A stretch of 64,000 nt of DNA from Sphingobacteriales bacterium (GCA_016235125.1 JACRLZ010000004.1:124001-188000); one strand, 5' to 3'. Positions 1 through 8,567 are shown, counted from the first letter of the stretch. Notes: generated from the letters alone by a model not told the origin. A program made the numbers and translations.

Positions 1-1038
1 CAGCTTATAGGCTGTGCATACTTTCAGTTCTTTGAAAGAATCCAATACATCAGCCTTGGTCATTACAATCCTGGTAACTCCATTTATCATGCAGGCAAAC
101 TGTAAAGCCACAAGGTCAATCCATCCGCAACGGCGGGGGCGGCCCGTGGTGGCGCCAAATTCATTGCCGATCTTTCTCAACTCTTCCCCCGTTTCATCGG
201 TCAATTCAGTTGGGAACGGCCCGCTGCCTACCCGTGTGCAATAGGCCTTTGTAACACCAATTACATCCCTGATTTGCTGCGGAGCTATTCCTAATCCGCT
301 GCAAACCCCGGCGGAAATAGTGCTGGAGGAGGTAACATATGGAAAGGTTCCGAAATCAATATCGAGCATGCTTCCCTGGGCTCCTTCTGCCAAAACTTTC
401 TTGCCCGATCTTATGGCATTGTTGATAAAGTATTCGCCGTTTACAATATTCAGCTTTTTTAAAAACTCCAGGGCTTCAAAAAACTCTTCCTCCCATGCAC
501 TGATGTCTTCCTGGAAATTATAATTGTCAAGCAGCCGCTGGTGCTTCAGGCGCAGTTTGATATAAGATGTGGTAAAATTTTTATCCAGCACATCTCCCAC
601 CCGCAATCCGTTTCTTCCTGTTTTATCCATGTAAGTGGGACCGATGCCTTTTAAAGTAGAGCCAATTTTCTGATTGCCTTTCGATAGTTCCGCCGCTTTA
701 TCCAATGCCCTGTGGGTTGGCAATATCAGGTGGGTACGTTCGGAAATAAAGAGATTCTTCTTAAGATCAATGCCAAATGAGGCGACGGTATCACACTCTC
801 TTTTAAGCACTACCGGATCCAATACCACACCATTGCCTATCAGGTTGATTACGCCATCATGAAAAACACCCGAAGGTATCTGGTGAAGCACCACTTTTCT
901 GTCGCCTACATATAATGTATGCCCGGCATTGGGCCCTCCCTGAAAACGGGCAACTATATCATATTCTTTTGCAAAAAAGTCAACGATCTTTCCTTTTCCT
1001 TCATCGCCCCACTGGAGGCCGAGTATTACATCTACCAT
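1..1038 (-). CDS. purA: Adenylosuccinate synthase (3' end beyond window)
   Basis: This enzyme joins IMP and aspartate, using GTP, to make adenylosuccinate, the first committed step from IMP to AMP in the cytoplasm. The reading frame starts at ATG 1036-1038 and runs open to base 1, giving 346 residues of a family that is usually about 420-430 long, so the C-terminal part is missing. The N-terminus carries the GTP-binding signature GLQWGDEGKGK (about residues 6-16), and the IMP-binding segment GGPNAGHTL follows at about residue 35. A TATTTTTG promoter box lies upstream at 1093-1100, with a strong hairpin in the presumed leader. Its upstream neighbour, the SprB-repeat gene, is in the same orientation but is separated by a terminator, so purA is probably transcribed alone. 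Confidence 0.97.
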   Translation of the reverse strand, partial: MVDVILGLQWGDEGKGKIVDFFAKEYDIVARFQGGPNAGHTLYVGDRKVVLHQIPSGVFHDGVINLIGNGVVLDPVVLKRECDTVASFGIDLKKNLFISERTHLILPTHRALDKAAELSKGNQKIGSTLKGIGPTYMDKTGRNGLRVGDVLDKNFTTSYIKLRLKHQRLLDNYNFQEDISAWEEEFFEALEFLKKLNIVNGEYFINNAIRSGKKVLAEGAQGSMLDIDFGTFPYVTSSSTISAGVCSGLGIAPQQIRDVIGVTKAYCTRVGSGPFPTELTDETGEELRKIGNEFGATTGRPRRCGWIDLVALQFACMINGVTRIVMTKADVLDSFKELKVCTAYKL

Positions 1039-1060
1039 TTTTTAGATATTAAGAGAAGCA

Positions 1061-1089
1061 GGCCCCCCCTTTGGTAAAACTAAGGGGGC
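1061..1089 (-). promoter_or_regulatory. Hairpin in the purA leader
   Basis: On the minus strand, GCCCCCTT and AAGGGGGGGC can pair around a loop of about ten bases, directly downstream of the predicted transcription start. There is no U-tract after it, so it is not a normal intrinsic terminator. It may be an mRNA-stability or regulatory structure. Confidence 0.35.
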
Positions 1090-1092
1090 AGG

Positions 1093-1100
1093 CAAAAATA
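1093..1100 (-). promoter_or_regulatory. purA promoter -7 box (TATTTTTG)
   Basis: On the minus strand this reads TATTTTTG, a full match to the Bacteroidota -7 consensus TAnnTTTG. It is 54 nt upstream of the purA ATG. No clear -33 element was seen. Confidence 0.6.
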
Positions 1101-1111
1101 CAGGTTCGCAT

Positions 1112-1140
1112 AAAAAAGCCGGAGAATTTACTCAACCGGC
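1112..1140 (-). terminator. Intrinsic terminator of the SprB-repeat gene
   Basis: On the minus strand GCCGG pairs with CCGGC around a 13-nt loop, followed by TTTTTT. It lies 35 nt after the stop codon of the 1175-5344 gene and just before the purA promoter. Confidence 0.7.
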
Positions 1141-1174
1141 CAGTTATATTTTTTCACCCAATAGTATTGAGTTA

Positions 1175-4100
1175 TCAACGTATCAGGCTTACTGTACCTT
1201 TTTTCTTTATGATCTTATTAGTTTTTGTTATTCCTTCCACTGTCCAGATATAAATACCGGTAGGTTGCTCCACACCTCCAAGCTTGCCATCCCAGCCTTC
1301 ATGCAATGTATTTGTGGAAAAAATCATCTGTCCCCAGCGATTAAATACCCTGAAATATTTTATGGATGCTATACCAACGGGGAATGGGGTCAATTTATCG
1401 TTTTTCCCGTCTGCATTGGGAGTAAACCCTGTGGGCACATAAATATCAGGCCCAGTGTAAACTTTCACCCTTACATAGCCTTCTCCCTTGCAGCCCGCTG
1501 CAGTGGATGCTGTTACCTTATAAACGACATCACTTCCGATAGGCCCAACGGTTACAACGGGGTTTGCAATCCCTGGGTTACTTAATCCGGTTGCCGGTGT
1601 CCATGTGTAAATATTGGCAATGGATGTGGCATTTATCTGAAACTGATCACCGGCATAAGCTACGGTATCAAATGGGAAGGTCTGCACTTTTATCGGGGGT
1701 GTCACATTCACCGTCACATCATCTGTTACCAGCGATTTGCAGCCTATAGCATCCCTCACCTCCATTAAAGTATAAGTAATTGTTTTATCCGGAGTGGAAA
1801 CCGGGTTCGAAATATTTGGGTTGTTCAGGTAAGTAGAGGGGGACCATAAATACTGTGTGCCTCCGGAGCCCTGCAACATATAGCTCTGGCCATAGCAAAT
1901 ATCTCCATCGGGCCCTGCATTGGGTATGGGAGCGGGATTTACATTCACTATGACAGTGTCATTAGCGCTGCATCGGCCTAATGTTGCTGTTACAATATAT
2001 TGCGTGGTTACCGTTGGATTGGCAACTGGATTTGGTATTGTGGTACTGCTCAGCCCGGTTGCCGGGGTCCATGAATAAACCAGGGCATTGGATGTAAGTT
2101 GCAATTGCGTAGATGTTCCTTCGCAAATGAATGGATCGGTTTGAGGAGTAAAAGTCAAGTCATTGGTAAGACCTACCACTGTATTAAATGAAGTGGTACA
2201 TCCAAGATTATCCTTTACATTAACTACATAATTCCCCGGCGCCACATTGAATGTATTGCTGCTTTGCCAGGTTACCCCGCCATCAATTGAATAACTGTAT
2301 CCCAAATTTCCACCGGCTGCATTTACAGTAATCATTCCGTCATTACCTCCATTGCAACTTGCATTAGAATTTGAGGAATTAGCCGTAAGAATTGCCGGTT
2401 CGGTTACATTGGCTGATTGGATTTTGGTACAGTTATTTCCATCACGGATAATAACATTGTAATTACCAGCAGCCACATTAAATATATTACCGGCCTGCCA
2501 TGTCACTCCACCATCAATTGAATATTGGTAAGGGGTCACACCTCCCCCCGCAGTAATGGTAATGATTCCATTAGTTTGCCCGTTGCAAACAACAGGCACA
2601 GTAGCAGCAGAACTGCTTAAAGCCGCAGGCTCGGTAATAGTGACAGTTTGCGAACCTTGGCAACCGTTGCTTTCTCTGTAATAAACAGTGTATGTTCCGG
2701 CTATGAGGCCATTAAAGATATTGCTGGCCTGCCAGGTCACTCCATCCAGAGAATATTGATAGGGCGGCGTGCCGATCACAGGTTGTGTTACAGTTATTGA
2801 ACCAGTAGCTCCGGTATTACACAAAACAGCAGAAGGAGTTACAGTAGTTGTTAATGCGGGTCCTGCCGGCACATCCACTGAAATCGAATTGGTAACACAG
2901 GTGGCAGCATCTGTAACCAACACAGTATGTGTGCCAGCTGCTACATTGGTAAATGTATAGGGAGCAGCGCCTGCAACAAAAGGTCCGCCATCGAGTGAAA
3001 AAGTATAAGGAGCTGTTCCGTTAGTTGGCGTTACTATGATAGTGCCGTTGGTGGCGCCGCTGCAACTGGTAGCAGTAGAAGCAGCATTTGCAGTTAATAC
3101 AGGACCTGCGGCAACCGTTATATTGAGTGTTACATTACATCCTGCATTATCAGTAATCAATACAGTATGCGGGCCTGAGGCCACCCCGATAAATGTATAA
3201 GGATTGCCTCCACTTTGTGCAGGTCCCCCATCCAGGCTGTAGGTAAACGGCGCTGTACCGGTTGTGGCATTCGCAGTAACAGAACCATCGCTGACAGCAG
3301 GACATGAAGTGGCAGTCTGGCTGACAATGGCATTCACGCCTGATCCTATACCAACAATTACACTGATTGTAACTGTGCATCCGATATTATCAGTTATCAA
3401 TACTGTATGAGACCCGGCAGTAACATTATTGAATGTATAAGGATTGGTTCCGCTTTGTGGTGGCCCTCCATCGAGACTGAAAGTAAAAGGAGCGACACCT
3501 GTTGTGGCATTAGCTGTTATTGTACCATTTGCAGCAATGGCACAGGAAGCAACAGTGCTGGTAGCATTTCCTGCAATACCCGGACCCACCGGAACTGTTA
3601 CATTTATTGTTCTGGTACATCCGACATTATCAGTGATGACAACGGTGTGTCCGCCTGCTGTCACATTTGTAAAAGTGTAGGGATTGGCTCCGTTTTGTGG
3701 AGCTCCTCCATCAAGAGTATATGTAAAGGGAGCAGTTCCTGCTGTTGCATTAGCTGTTATTGTACCGTTTGCAGCTCCTGCGCAGGAAGTAGCAGTACTG
3801 CTCGCATTTCCCAAAACCCCTGTTCCGTTTGTAATAGTAACATTCAGGACCAAAGATGTACAGCTTGTACTTACATCAGTAACCAAAACTGTATGCGGAC
3901 CGGCACTGAGATTAGTAAAAGTAAAAGGAATTGTCCCAGGAACAGGAGCTCCTCCATCGAGAGTAAATGTATAAGGCCCGGTACCCCCGGCTGAAGTCAC
4001 AGTAATAGTGCCATTATTTACTCCTGCACATGCAGTCTGTGTAAAGCTGGTTGTTGCGCTGATATTTCCGTTCAATGAAATTGTTGCAGGAATTGTTGTC

Positions 4101-5344
4101 GAACAAACAGCTGGAGCATCTCTAACATATACAGTATATGACCCTGAGGCAAGACCTGTAAAAACATTACTTGCTTGCCATGTAGTACCATTTAATGAAT
4201 ACTGATAAGGAGCAGTGCCTCCGCTAACTCCAGTTATTGTCAAAGTCCCGTTATTTGTACCACAATCGGCGGGTGTCGGAGCTACATTAGCAGTAAGCGG
4301 ATTTGCCCGATTTACCCTGATTGTATCCATCCCAAAGATCTCAACCGTAGGGTCATCAATCTTTTCATAGACTGATTTTACGATATAGGATGTAGTGGCA
4401 CCGGCTGGTGCACATAAATTAGGAAAGGATGCCTCAAGTACGCCACTGCTATAAGGTGCAACGGTACCTGTGATCAGCAAATTATTGCTCATATCATACA
4501 ACTCGACTCTTTTGAAAAGCGAAGCCCCCGCATCGGGTACAAACCGCCATGTTTCGTTCATACCGATTGATCCCCATGAAGGATCACTCATCTTTCTTGC
4601 CGGCGCTGTCATTCCCAGAGTTCTTGTAAAATCCTGGATGCCCACCATTGCTTTTCCGCCATTCCATGTAGTGCAAATCTCCTTATCAAAAATCTTTACT
4701 TCAATAATACCGGTTGATTCATACAAAATGATCTGATGAGTATTTTCTACCAAACTGGCGCAATTGAACAGTGGTACTTTATAGAAACTAAGTATCCATC
4801 TTCTGTGTGGGGCAGTTCCGAAAACCTGGTATTGAATTTTGTTTGTTGTATTCAGAGATGGATCAAGGTCATGATAGGGCCCCATTATTAATGCCTTGTC
4901 ATATTGTGTATTTGGCAGATCACCCCTGTTCTGCCAATGTGAAAATAAGCCAGTCAAAGAAATATCAAAACTTAAATAGCCGTTTGTGCTTGCCACTAAA
5001 TCATTATATGTAGTTCCATAAAATGGAAAAGGAAACCCAATATTGATTACAATGCTATATGTGTCATCGTTTGTAAGATTTGTTGAAGTTCCTGCAGGAT
5101 CATCAGGGGCTCCATATATGGGAAAACACCCAGGAATTGAACTTCCGGGATTCAGACTATATGAACTTGTCAGACCATGAAGATCGGGGATAAGCGTCTT
5201 TAAAGTAATACACAGGTTCGTTGGGCAACCAGGTACCAGTGTATCTTTTGAACAATTAAATGAAAAACCCTGGGCTTTTACAATGCCAGACAAAAAAATA
5301 AAAAAGCCAACAATAATCAGTCGCCTCAACGATTGCAGTTTCAT
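1175..5344 (-). CDS. SprB-repeat adhesin-like protein with type IX (type B) sorting domain
   Basis: A 1389-residue protein predicted to be exported by the type IX secretion system and held at the cell surface. The start at 5344 gives a clean signal peptide (MKLQSLRRLIIVGFFIFLSG...). The longer frame to 5518 only adds translation of a duplicated rel tail. An N-terminal region is followed by about nine SprB-type repeats of roughly 78-82 residues, each with a C...NGTI...G.APY.YSLDGG...Y.F.NV.AG.HTV.ITD..GC pattern. Three Ig/PKD-like units with W.P.TGLS...NP follow. The C-terminus (IYVPTGFTPNADGKND to KKKGTVSLIR) is the gliding-motility-associated CHU_C sorting domain. The ligand is unknown. Family members serve in gliding or surface adhesion; that role is inferred here. 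Confidence 0.9.
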   Translation of the reverse strand: MKLQSLRRLIIVGFFIFLSGIVKAQGFSFNCSKDTLVPGCPTNLCITLKTLIPDLHGLTSSYSLNPGSSIPGCFPIYGAPDDPAGTSTNLTNDDTYSIVINIGFPFPFYGTTYNDLVASTNGYLSFDISLTGLFSHWQNRGDLPNTQYDKALIMGPYHDLDPSLNTTNKIQYQVFGTAPHRRWILSFYKVPLFNCASLVENTHQIILYESTGIIEVKIFDKEICTTWNGGKAMVGIQDFTRTLGMTAPARKMSDPSWGSIGMNETWRFVPDAGASLFKRVELYDMSNNLLITGTVAPYSSGVLEASFPNLCAPAGATTSYIVKSVYEKIDDPTVEIFGMDTIRVNRANPLTANVAPTPADCGTNNGTLTITGVSGGTAPYQYSLNGTTWQASNVFTGLASGSYTVYVRDAPAVCSTTIPATISLNGNISATTSFTQTACAGVNNGTITVTSAGGTGPYTFTLDGGAPVPGTIPFTFTNLSAGPHTVLVTDVSTSCTSLVLNVTITNGTGVLGNASSTATSCAGAANGTITANATAGTAPFTYTLDGGAPQNGANPYTFTNVTAGGHTVVITDNVGCTRTINVTVPVGPGIAGNATSTVASCAIAANGTITANATTGVAPFTFSLDGGPPQSGTNPYTFNNVTAGSHTVLITDNIGCTVTISVIVGIGSGVNAIVSQTATSCPAVSDGSVTANATTGTAPFTYSLDGGPAQSGGNPYTFIGVASGPHTVLITDNAGCNVTLNITVAAGPVLTANAASTATSCSGATNGTIIVTPTNGTAPYTFSLDGGPFVAGAAPYTFTNVAAGTHTVLVTDAATCVTNSISVDVPAGPALTTTVTPSAVLCNTGATGSITVTQPVIGTPPYQYSLDGVTWQASNIFNGLIAGTYTVYYRESNGCQGSQTVTITEPAALSSSAATVPVVCNGQTNGIITITAGGGVTPYQYSIDGGVTWQAGNIFNVAAGNYNVIIRDGNNCTKIQSANVTEPAILTANSSNSNASCNGGNDGMITVNAAGGNLGYSYSIDGGVTWQSSNTFNVAPGNYVVNVKDNLGCTTSFNTVVGLTNDLTFTPQTDPFICEGTSTQLQLTSNALVYSWTPATGLSSTTIPNPVANPTVTTQYIVTATLGRCSANDTVIVNVNPAPIPNAGPDGDICYGQSYMLQGSGGTQYLWSPSTYLNNPNISNPVSTPDKTITYTLMEVRDAIGCKSLVTDDVTVNVTPPIKVQTFPFDTVAYAGDQFQINATSIANIYTWTPATGLSNPGIANPVVTVGPIGSDVVYKVTASTAAGCKGEGYVRVKVYTGPDIYVPTGFTPNADGKNDKLTPFPVGIASIKYFRVFNRWGQMIFSTNTLHEGWDGKLGGVEQPTGIYIWTVEGITKTNKIIKKKGTVSLIR
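2230..4320 (-). repeat. Tandem SprB-type coding repeats (about 9 units of ~240 bp)
   Basis: These are direct repeats inside the adhesin gene with a period of about 235-245 bp. The units at about 3040-3800 are the most alike: words such as gcattagctgttattgtacc recur almost unchanged. Outer units are more diverged. The pattern indicates recent duplication or gene conversion in the middle of the array. Confidence 0.85.
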
Positions 5345-5457
5345 TATCGGTTTAAAGTTTACCTGGATAAATAAGGGTGCCGGAAAACGGGACAAGTTAA
5401 TAAAATTATCCTTTGCCGGCAGGCTTTGGGAGATGATTATGAACAAAAAATTGATTC

Positions 5458-5506
5458 TAAGACGGTATATCCTCCATATCATATCTCTCCACTGATTCAA
5501 TACCGG
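5458..5506 (-). repeat. Second copy of the rel 3' end (49-bp direct repeat, distal copy)
   Basis: These 49 bases match 6163-6211, the end of rel, at 48 positions, in the same orientation and 705 bp apart. The copy reproduces the last 15 codons of rel and an in-frame stop (TAG instead of TAA). The one internal mismatch changes ATT to ATA, both Ile. It is not attached to a rel body. It lies 13 nt past the toxin stop codon and upstream of the SprB-repeat gene. See the partner copy at 6163-6211. Confidence 0.95.
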
Positions 5507-5519
5507 GAGGCTGATCATT

Positions 5520-5846
5520 CTATGGCAACAGTTTAAGTAACTGCTTCAGTTCTTTGTCCGGAATATTTTCTTTTTCGGCCTTGTCAAAAATGGTCAGCAG
5601 ATATACCGTGGTCTCTACTACTTTCACACAGGTGATAAGTCTTGCTCCACCTGATTTCCCTGCTCCTTTGGAGGCAATGGCGAGACGTATCTTAAAACAG
5701 TGATGCCCGATGGGTGTACCCTGTTCAGGGTTCACTTTCAATTGCTGAACCAGTTCAAAATATTCTGACTTAAGAGAGGGATATTTGCGACTTAGTCGCT
5801 TAAGACCTTTTTCAAATGTCTGTATGGTTTTTACCTCATAGTTCAT
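5520..5846 (-). CDS. Type II toxin, RelE/HigB/ParE superfamily
   Basis: A small basic protein of 108 residues. The central segment GAGKSGGARLITCVKVVETTVYLLTIFDKAE has the GKSGG-R-I and LLT-FDK-E pattern typical of RelE/HigB-type toxins; most of these cleave mRNA at the ribosome. The end is Lys/Leu-rich (KELKQLLKLLP). Its ATG at 5844-5846 overlaps the antitoxin stop region by 11 bp, which fits translational coupling and the antitoxin-first order of relBE/parDE modules. The whole module lies between two copies of the rel 3' end. RelE-like versus ParE-like activity cannot be decided from sequence alone. Confidence 0.85.
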   Translation of the reverse strand: MNYEVKTIQTFEKGLKRLSRKYPSLKSEYFELVQQLKVNPEQGTPIGHHCFKIRLAIASKGAGKSGGARLITCVKVVETTVYLLTIFDKAEKENIPDKELKQLLKLLP

Positions 5847-6117
5847 TCAGGATATCTTCGGCATTACGGGCCTTTAGCTTACCCTGCTTTATCAAATGCA
5901 TTTCTTTTACTGCCTGTTTCAGGTCGCTCAATACTTTTCTTTTGTAGGGAGACATGGATTTTTTGCCGGCCAATGCGCCTGAAAATTTTACAGCCGGTTT
6001 TTGCTTTTTATGCGCAGAAGTTTTCTTCAGCAGTTTTTCAATACTGGCCAGCGTGGATTCATCAGTGATTTTGATCACTCTTTCAATCAATTGTATTTTT
6101 CTTGCCTCATTGAACAT
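5836..6117 (-). CDS. Cognate antitoxin of the 5520-5846 toxin
   Basis: A 93-residue protein when started at ATG 6115-6117; an in-frame TTG at 6124-6126 would add three residues but lies inside the promoter box. The N-terminal half (KIQLIERVIKITDESTLASI) is a predicted helical segment of the kind seen in Bacteroidota antitoxins. The middle is Lys-rich, and the end NAEDILNEL is a typical toxin-contacting tail. It overlaps the toxin gene by 11 bp. A TAAATTTG box ends 6 nt before the ATG, so the mRNA may be nearly leaderless and independent of rel. It is unrelated to Rel itself. Family assignment beyond antitoxin is not possible by eye. Confidence 0.8.
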   Translation of the reverse strand: MFNEARKIQLIERVIKITDESTLASIEKLLKKTSAHKKQKPAVKFSGALAGKKSMSPYKRKVLSDLKQAVKEMHLIKQGKLKARNAEDILNEL

Positions 6118-6123
6118 ATAACA

Positions 6124-6131
6124 CAAATTTA
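6124..6131 (-). promoter_or_regulatory. Antitoxin-toxin promoter -7 box (TAAATTTG)
   Basis: A full TAnnTTTG match between the rel stop codon and the antitoxin start. A TTTTC, close to the -33 TTTG element, lies 19 nt upstream. The box ends 6 nt before the ATG. Confidence 0.6.
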
Positions 6132-6161
6132 CTTTTTTATCCGCATTATTGAAAATGACTT

Positions 6162-8408
6162 TTAAGACGGAATATCCTCCATATCATATCTCTCCACTGA
6201 TTCAATACCGGAAAGATTTAATAAACTACGGACAAGCTTATCCAGTTCTTCCTTATCATGAACATACAAACGGATATTGCCCTCAAATAAACCTTCTTTG
6301 GCTTCAATGGTGAGGGCCGAAATATTTATTTTCAGTTCTCCGGATATAAGGTTGGTGATCTTATTCACCACACCCACATCATCCATACCAACGATCTTGA
6401 TACCGGTAAGAAAAGATATCTCCTTGTTCTTGGCCCATTTCGTTTTCACCACACGATGGCTGTAACTGGCCAATAGCTTGGCAGCATTGGGACAATTGGT
6501 GCGATGTATGGTGAGGCCTTTTCCTGTTGTTACAAATCCAAATACATCATCACCCGGGATGGGTTTGCAGCAGTTGGCAAGATTGTAAACTATTTTATCG
6601 CTGCTTTCCCCGAATATCACCAGTTCAGCATCTTTTTTTGCCACAACCTGGTGATGTGGAATGATTTCAACTTTTTCATGGTGAATCTTTACCGGTTTTG
6701 GAGCCTCGATCCTGTCACCCACAACTTTGAATTCTTTCAGTTCCTTAAGATCAATGTTTTTCACAGCCACCTGATAAAACAAATCCAGGTTGGAAGGAAG
6801 CTTATACCACTGCACCAACTCATCTATGTTGTGCTGGGACATGGATGCACCCAGTCCTTCCAGTTTTCTTTGCACCGCATACTTTCCTTCATCTGCCACT
6901 TTTCTTTTTTCTTCTTTCAGCGCATCTCTTATTCTCCCTTTTGCCTTGGAAGTAACAACGAATGTGAGCCAGTCCTCCGATGGTTTTTGTTTACTGCTGG
7001 TAATGATCTCCACCTGGTCGCCGCTACGAAGTTTATGGCTGATAGGAACCAATTTATGATTGACCTTTGCACCAATCGTTTTTACACCGATAGCGCTGTG
7101 TATGGCAAAGGCGAAATCAAGAGCAGTGGACCCCACCGGCAGCATCTTTACATCTCCCTTCGGAGTGTACACATAGATCTCCTCGGCCAGAAAACTGGTT
7201 TTAAAATCCTGGAGAAAATCAATACTGTCTGTTTCCTGGTTGCCGATCACCTCCCTTATCTGCTGAAACCATTTGTCAAACCGGCTTTCATCAGCCGTGT
7301 CTTCCTTGTATTTCCAGTGAGCAGCCAAACCTTTTTCAGCAATTTCATTCATCCGTTTTGTTCTTATCTGCACTTCCACCCATTTGCCCTGTGGCCCCAT
7401 CACTGTGGTGTGTAAAGCTTCATAACCATTTGCCTTCGGATTGCTGAGCCAGTCCCGTAACCGCTGCGGCGAGGGCTGGTATTCATCTGCAATGATGGAA
7501 TACACTTTCCAGCATTCTTCTTTTTCTTTTTCCAAAGCTGAATTAAGTATGATACGGATGGCAAACAGATCGTACACTTCTTCAAAATCCACAGCCTTCT
7601 TCTTCATTTTATTCGAAATGGAATGAATGCTCTTGGGCCTGCCATATATTTCCGCATCCAGGTTTGCCTTCTCTAATTTTTCTTTTATGGGTTTGATAAA
7701 TTCATTGATGTACTTACTTCTTTCTTTTTTCGTTTCAGCGAGTTTTCTTGCAATGTCTTTGTACACATCCGGTTCCATGTATTTCATGGCAAGGTCTTCC
7801 ATCTCCGTCTTGATATTATACAAACCCATGCGATGGGCCAGCGGCGCATATACATACACAGTTTCAGATGATATCTTCAGCTGCTTTTCCCTTTTCATAC
7901 TGTCGAGTGTACGCATATTGTGCAGGCGGTCGGCAAGCTTGATCAGTATTACACGGGGATCATCGGTAAGGGTGAGTAATATCTTTTTAAAATTCTCTGC
8001 CTGCTGCGATGCATTTACATCTATGACATTTGAAATTTTGGTAAGCCCGTCAACAATGCGGGCAATCTCCTGTCCGAATTCTCTTTCTACATCTTCGAGA
8101 GAAATATCCGTGTCCTCTACCGTGTCATGCAGCAAAGCACAAATAGTGGAGCGGATACCAAGGCCGATCTCATCTACGCAGATCTTTGCCACAGCTATCG
8201 GATGAAGGATATAAGGTTCGCCGCTTTTTCGCCGCATGGTTTTGTGTGCATCGGCAGCCATTTCAAAAGCGGTACGGATAAGATTTTTGTCGCCGGGTTT
8301 TAGTTTTCCCTTCAATACCCGTAACAGCGAACGGTATTCCCTGAGGATAAGCTTCTTCTCCTCCTCTTCATTCAGGTTATACTTCGGTATTTGCGCTACA
8401 GTATCCAT
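6162..8408 (-). CDS. rel: Bifunctional (p)ppGpp synthetase/hydrolase, RelA/SpoT family
   Basis: This enzyme makes and breaks the stringent-response alarmone (p)ppGpp. It has 748 residues, the usual length for a long Rel. The HD hydrolase domain is at about residues 45-200 with the key HD pair at 94-95 (LLHDTVEDT). The synthetase domain follows (YGRPKSIHSISNKM), then a TGS domain near residue 410 (YVYTPKGDVKMLPVGSTALD), a Cys-containing helical/zinc-finger region (NLANCCKPIPGD) and a C-terminal ACT domain. The intact HD motif indicates hydrolase activity, so it is probably bifunctional. It is transcribed divergently from tRNA-Leu. Its last 15 codons are duplicated beyond the downstream toxin-antitoxin genes. 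Confidence 0.97.
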   Translation of the reverse strand: MDTVAQIPKYNLNEEEEKKLILREYRSLLRVLKGKLKPGDKNLIRTAFEMAADAHKTMRRKSGEPYILHPIAVAKICVDEIGLGIRSTICALLHDTVEDTDISLEDVEREFGQEIARIVDGLTKISNVIDVNASQQAENFKKILLTLTDDPRVILIKLADRLHNMRTLDSMKREKQLKISSETVYVYAPLAHRMGLYNIKTEMEDLAMKYMEPDVYKDIARKLAETKKERSKYINEFIKPIKEKLEKANLDAEIYGRPKSIHSISNKMKKKAVDFEEVYDLFAIRIILNSALEKEKEECWKVYSIIADEYQPSPQRLRDWLSNPKANGYEALHTTVMGPQGKWVEVQIRTKRMNEIAEKGLAAHWKYKEDTADESRFDKWFQQIREVIGNQETDSIDFLQDFKTSFLAEEIYVYTPKGDVKMLPVGSTALDFAFAIHSAIGVKTIGAKVNHKLVPISHKLRSGDQVEIITSSKQKPSEDWLTFVVTSKAKGRIRDALKEEKRKVADEGKYAVQRKLEGLGASMSQHNIDELVQWYKLPSNLDLFYQVAVKNIDLKELKEFKVVGDRIEAPKPVKIHHEKVEIIPHHQVVAKKDAELVIFGESSDKIVYNLANCCKPIPGDDVFGFVTTGKGLTIHRTNCPNAAKLLASYSHRVVKTKWAKNKEISFLTGIKIVGMDDVGVVNKITNLISGELKINISALTIEAKEGLFEGNIRLYVHDKEELDKLVRSLLNLSGIESVERYDMEDIPS
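6163..6211 (-). repeat. rel 3' end, 49-bp direct repeat, proximal copy
   Basis: This copy is part of the intact rel gene: it covers the last 15 codons and two bases of the TAA stop. With 5458-5506 it brackets a 656-bp segment containing only the toxin-antitoxin module and its promoter. The arrangement resembles attL/attR around an element inserted at a gene's 3' end. Confidence 0.95.
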
Positions 8409-8417
8409 GTTAGTCTA

Positions 8418-8425
8418 CGAATTTA
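8418..8425 (-). promoter_or_regulatory. Possible rel promoter -7 box (TAAATTCG)
   Basis: One mismatch from TAnnTTTG, ending 9 nt before the rel ATG. Weak, but the only candidate in the 70-bp divergent region. Confidence 0.35.
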
Positions 8426-8460
8426 GTCAAAAATCGCCGGTTATAAAAGCTGAAATGGCC

Positions 8461-8468
8461 TACATTTG
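8461..8468 (+). promoter_or_regulatory. tRNA-Leu promoter -7 box (TACATTTG)
   Basis: A full TAnnTTTG match ending 11 nt before the mature 5' end of the tRNA. It is divergent from rel. Confidence 0.6.
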
Positions 8469-8479
8469 CAGCCCAAATT

Positions 8480-8561
8480 GCGGGTGTGGTGAAATTGGCA
8501 GACATACCAGACTTAGGATCTGGCGCCGCAAGGCATGGGGGTTCGAGTCCCTCCACCCGCA
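8480..8561 (+). tRNA. tRNA-Leu (anticodon UAG)
   Basis: An 82-nt class II tRNA. The 7-bp acceptor stem GCGGGTG/CACCCGC closes 8480-8486 with 8554-8560, and A8561 is the discriminator. The D-arm is followed by the anticodon stem CCAGA/TCTGG with loop CTTAGGA, which puts anticodon TAG at 8514-8516. A short variable arm precedes the T-arm (GTTCGAGTC). No CCA is encoded. A TACATTTG box lies just upstream. Confidence 0.97.
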
Positions 8562-8567
8562 CTTTTT

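Noticed and set aside
3407..3994. Long plus-strand frame rich in Cys and Ser, opposite the adhesin repeats
   Set aside because: It follows the 240-bp repeat periodicity of the minus-strand SprB units and has no start context or family look; it is an antisense shadow.
2230..4320. Regular repeats as a possible CRISPR array
   Set aside because: The period is about 240 bp, the units are protein-coding and diverged, and no cas genes are present.
5345..5518. 58-codon N-terminal extension of the adhesin gene
   Set aside because: It translates the duplicated rel tail in another frame and would bury the signal peptide.
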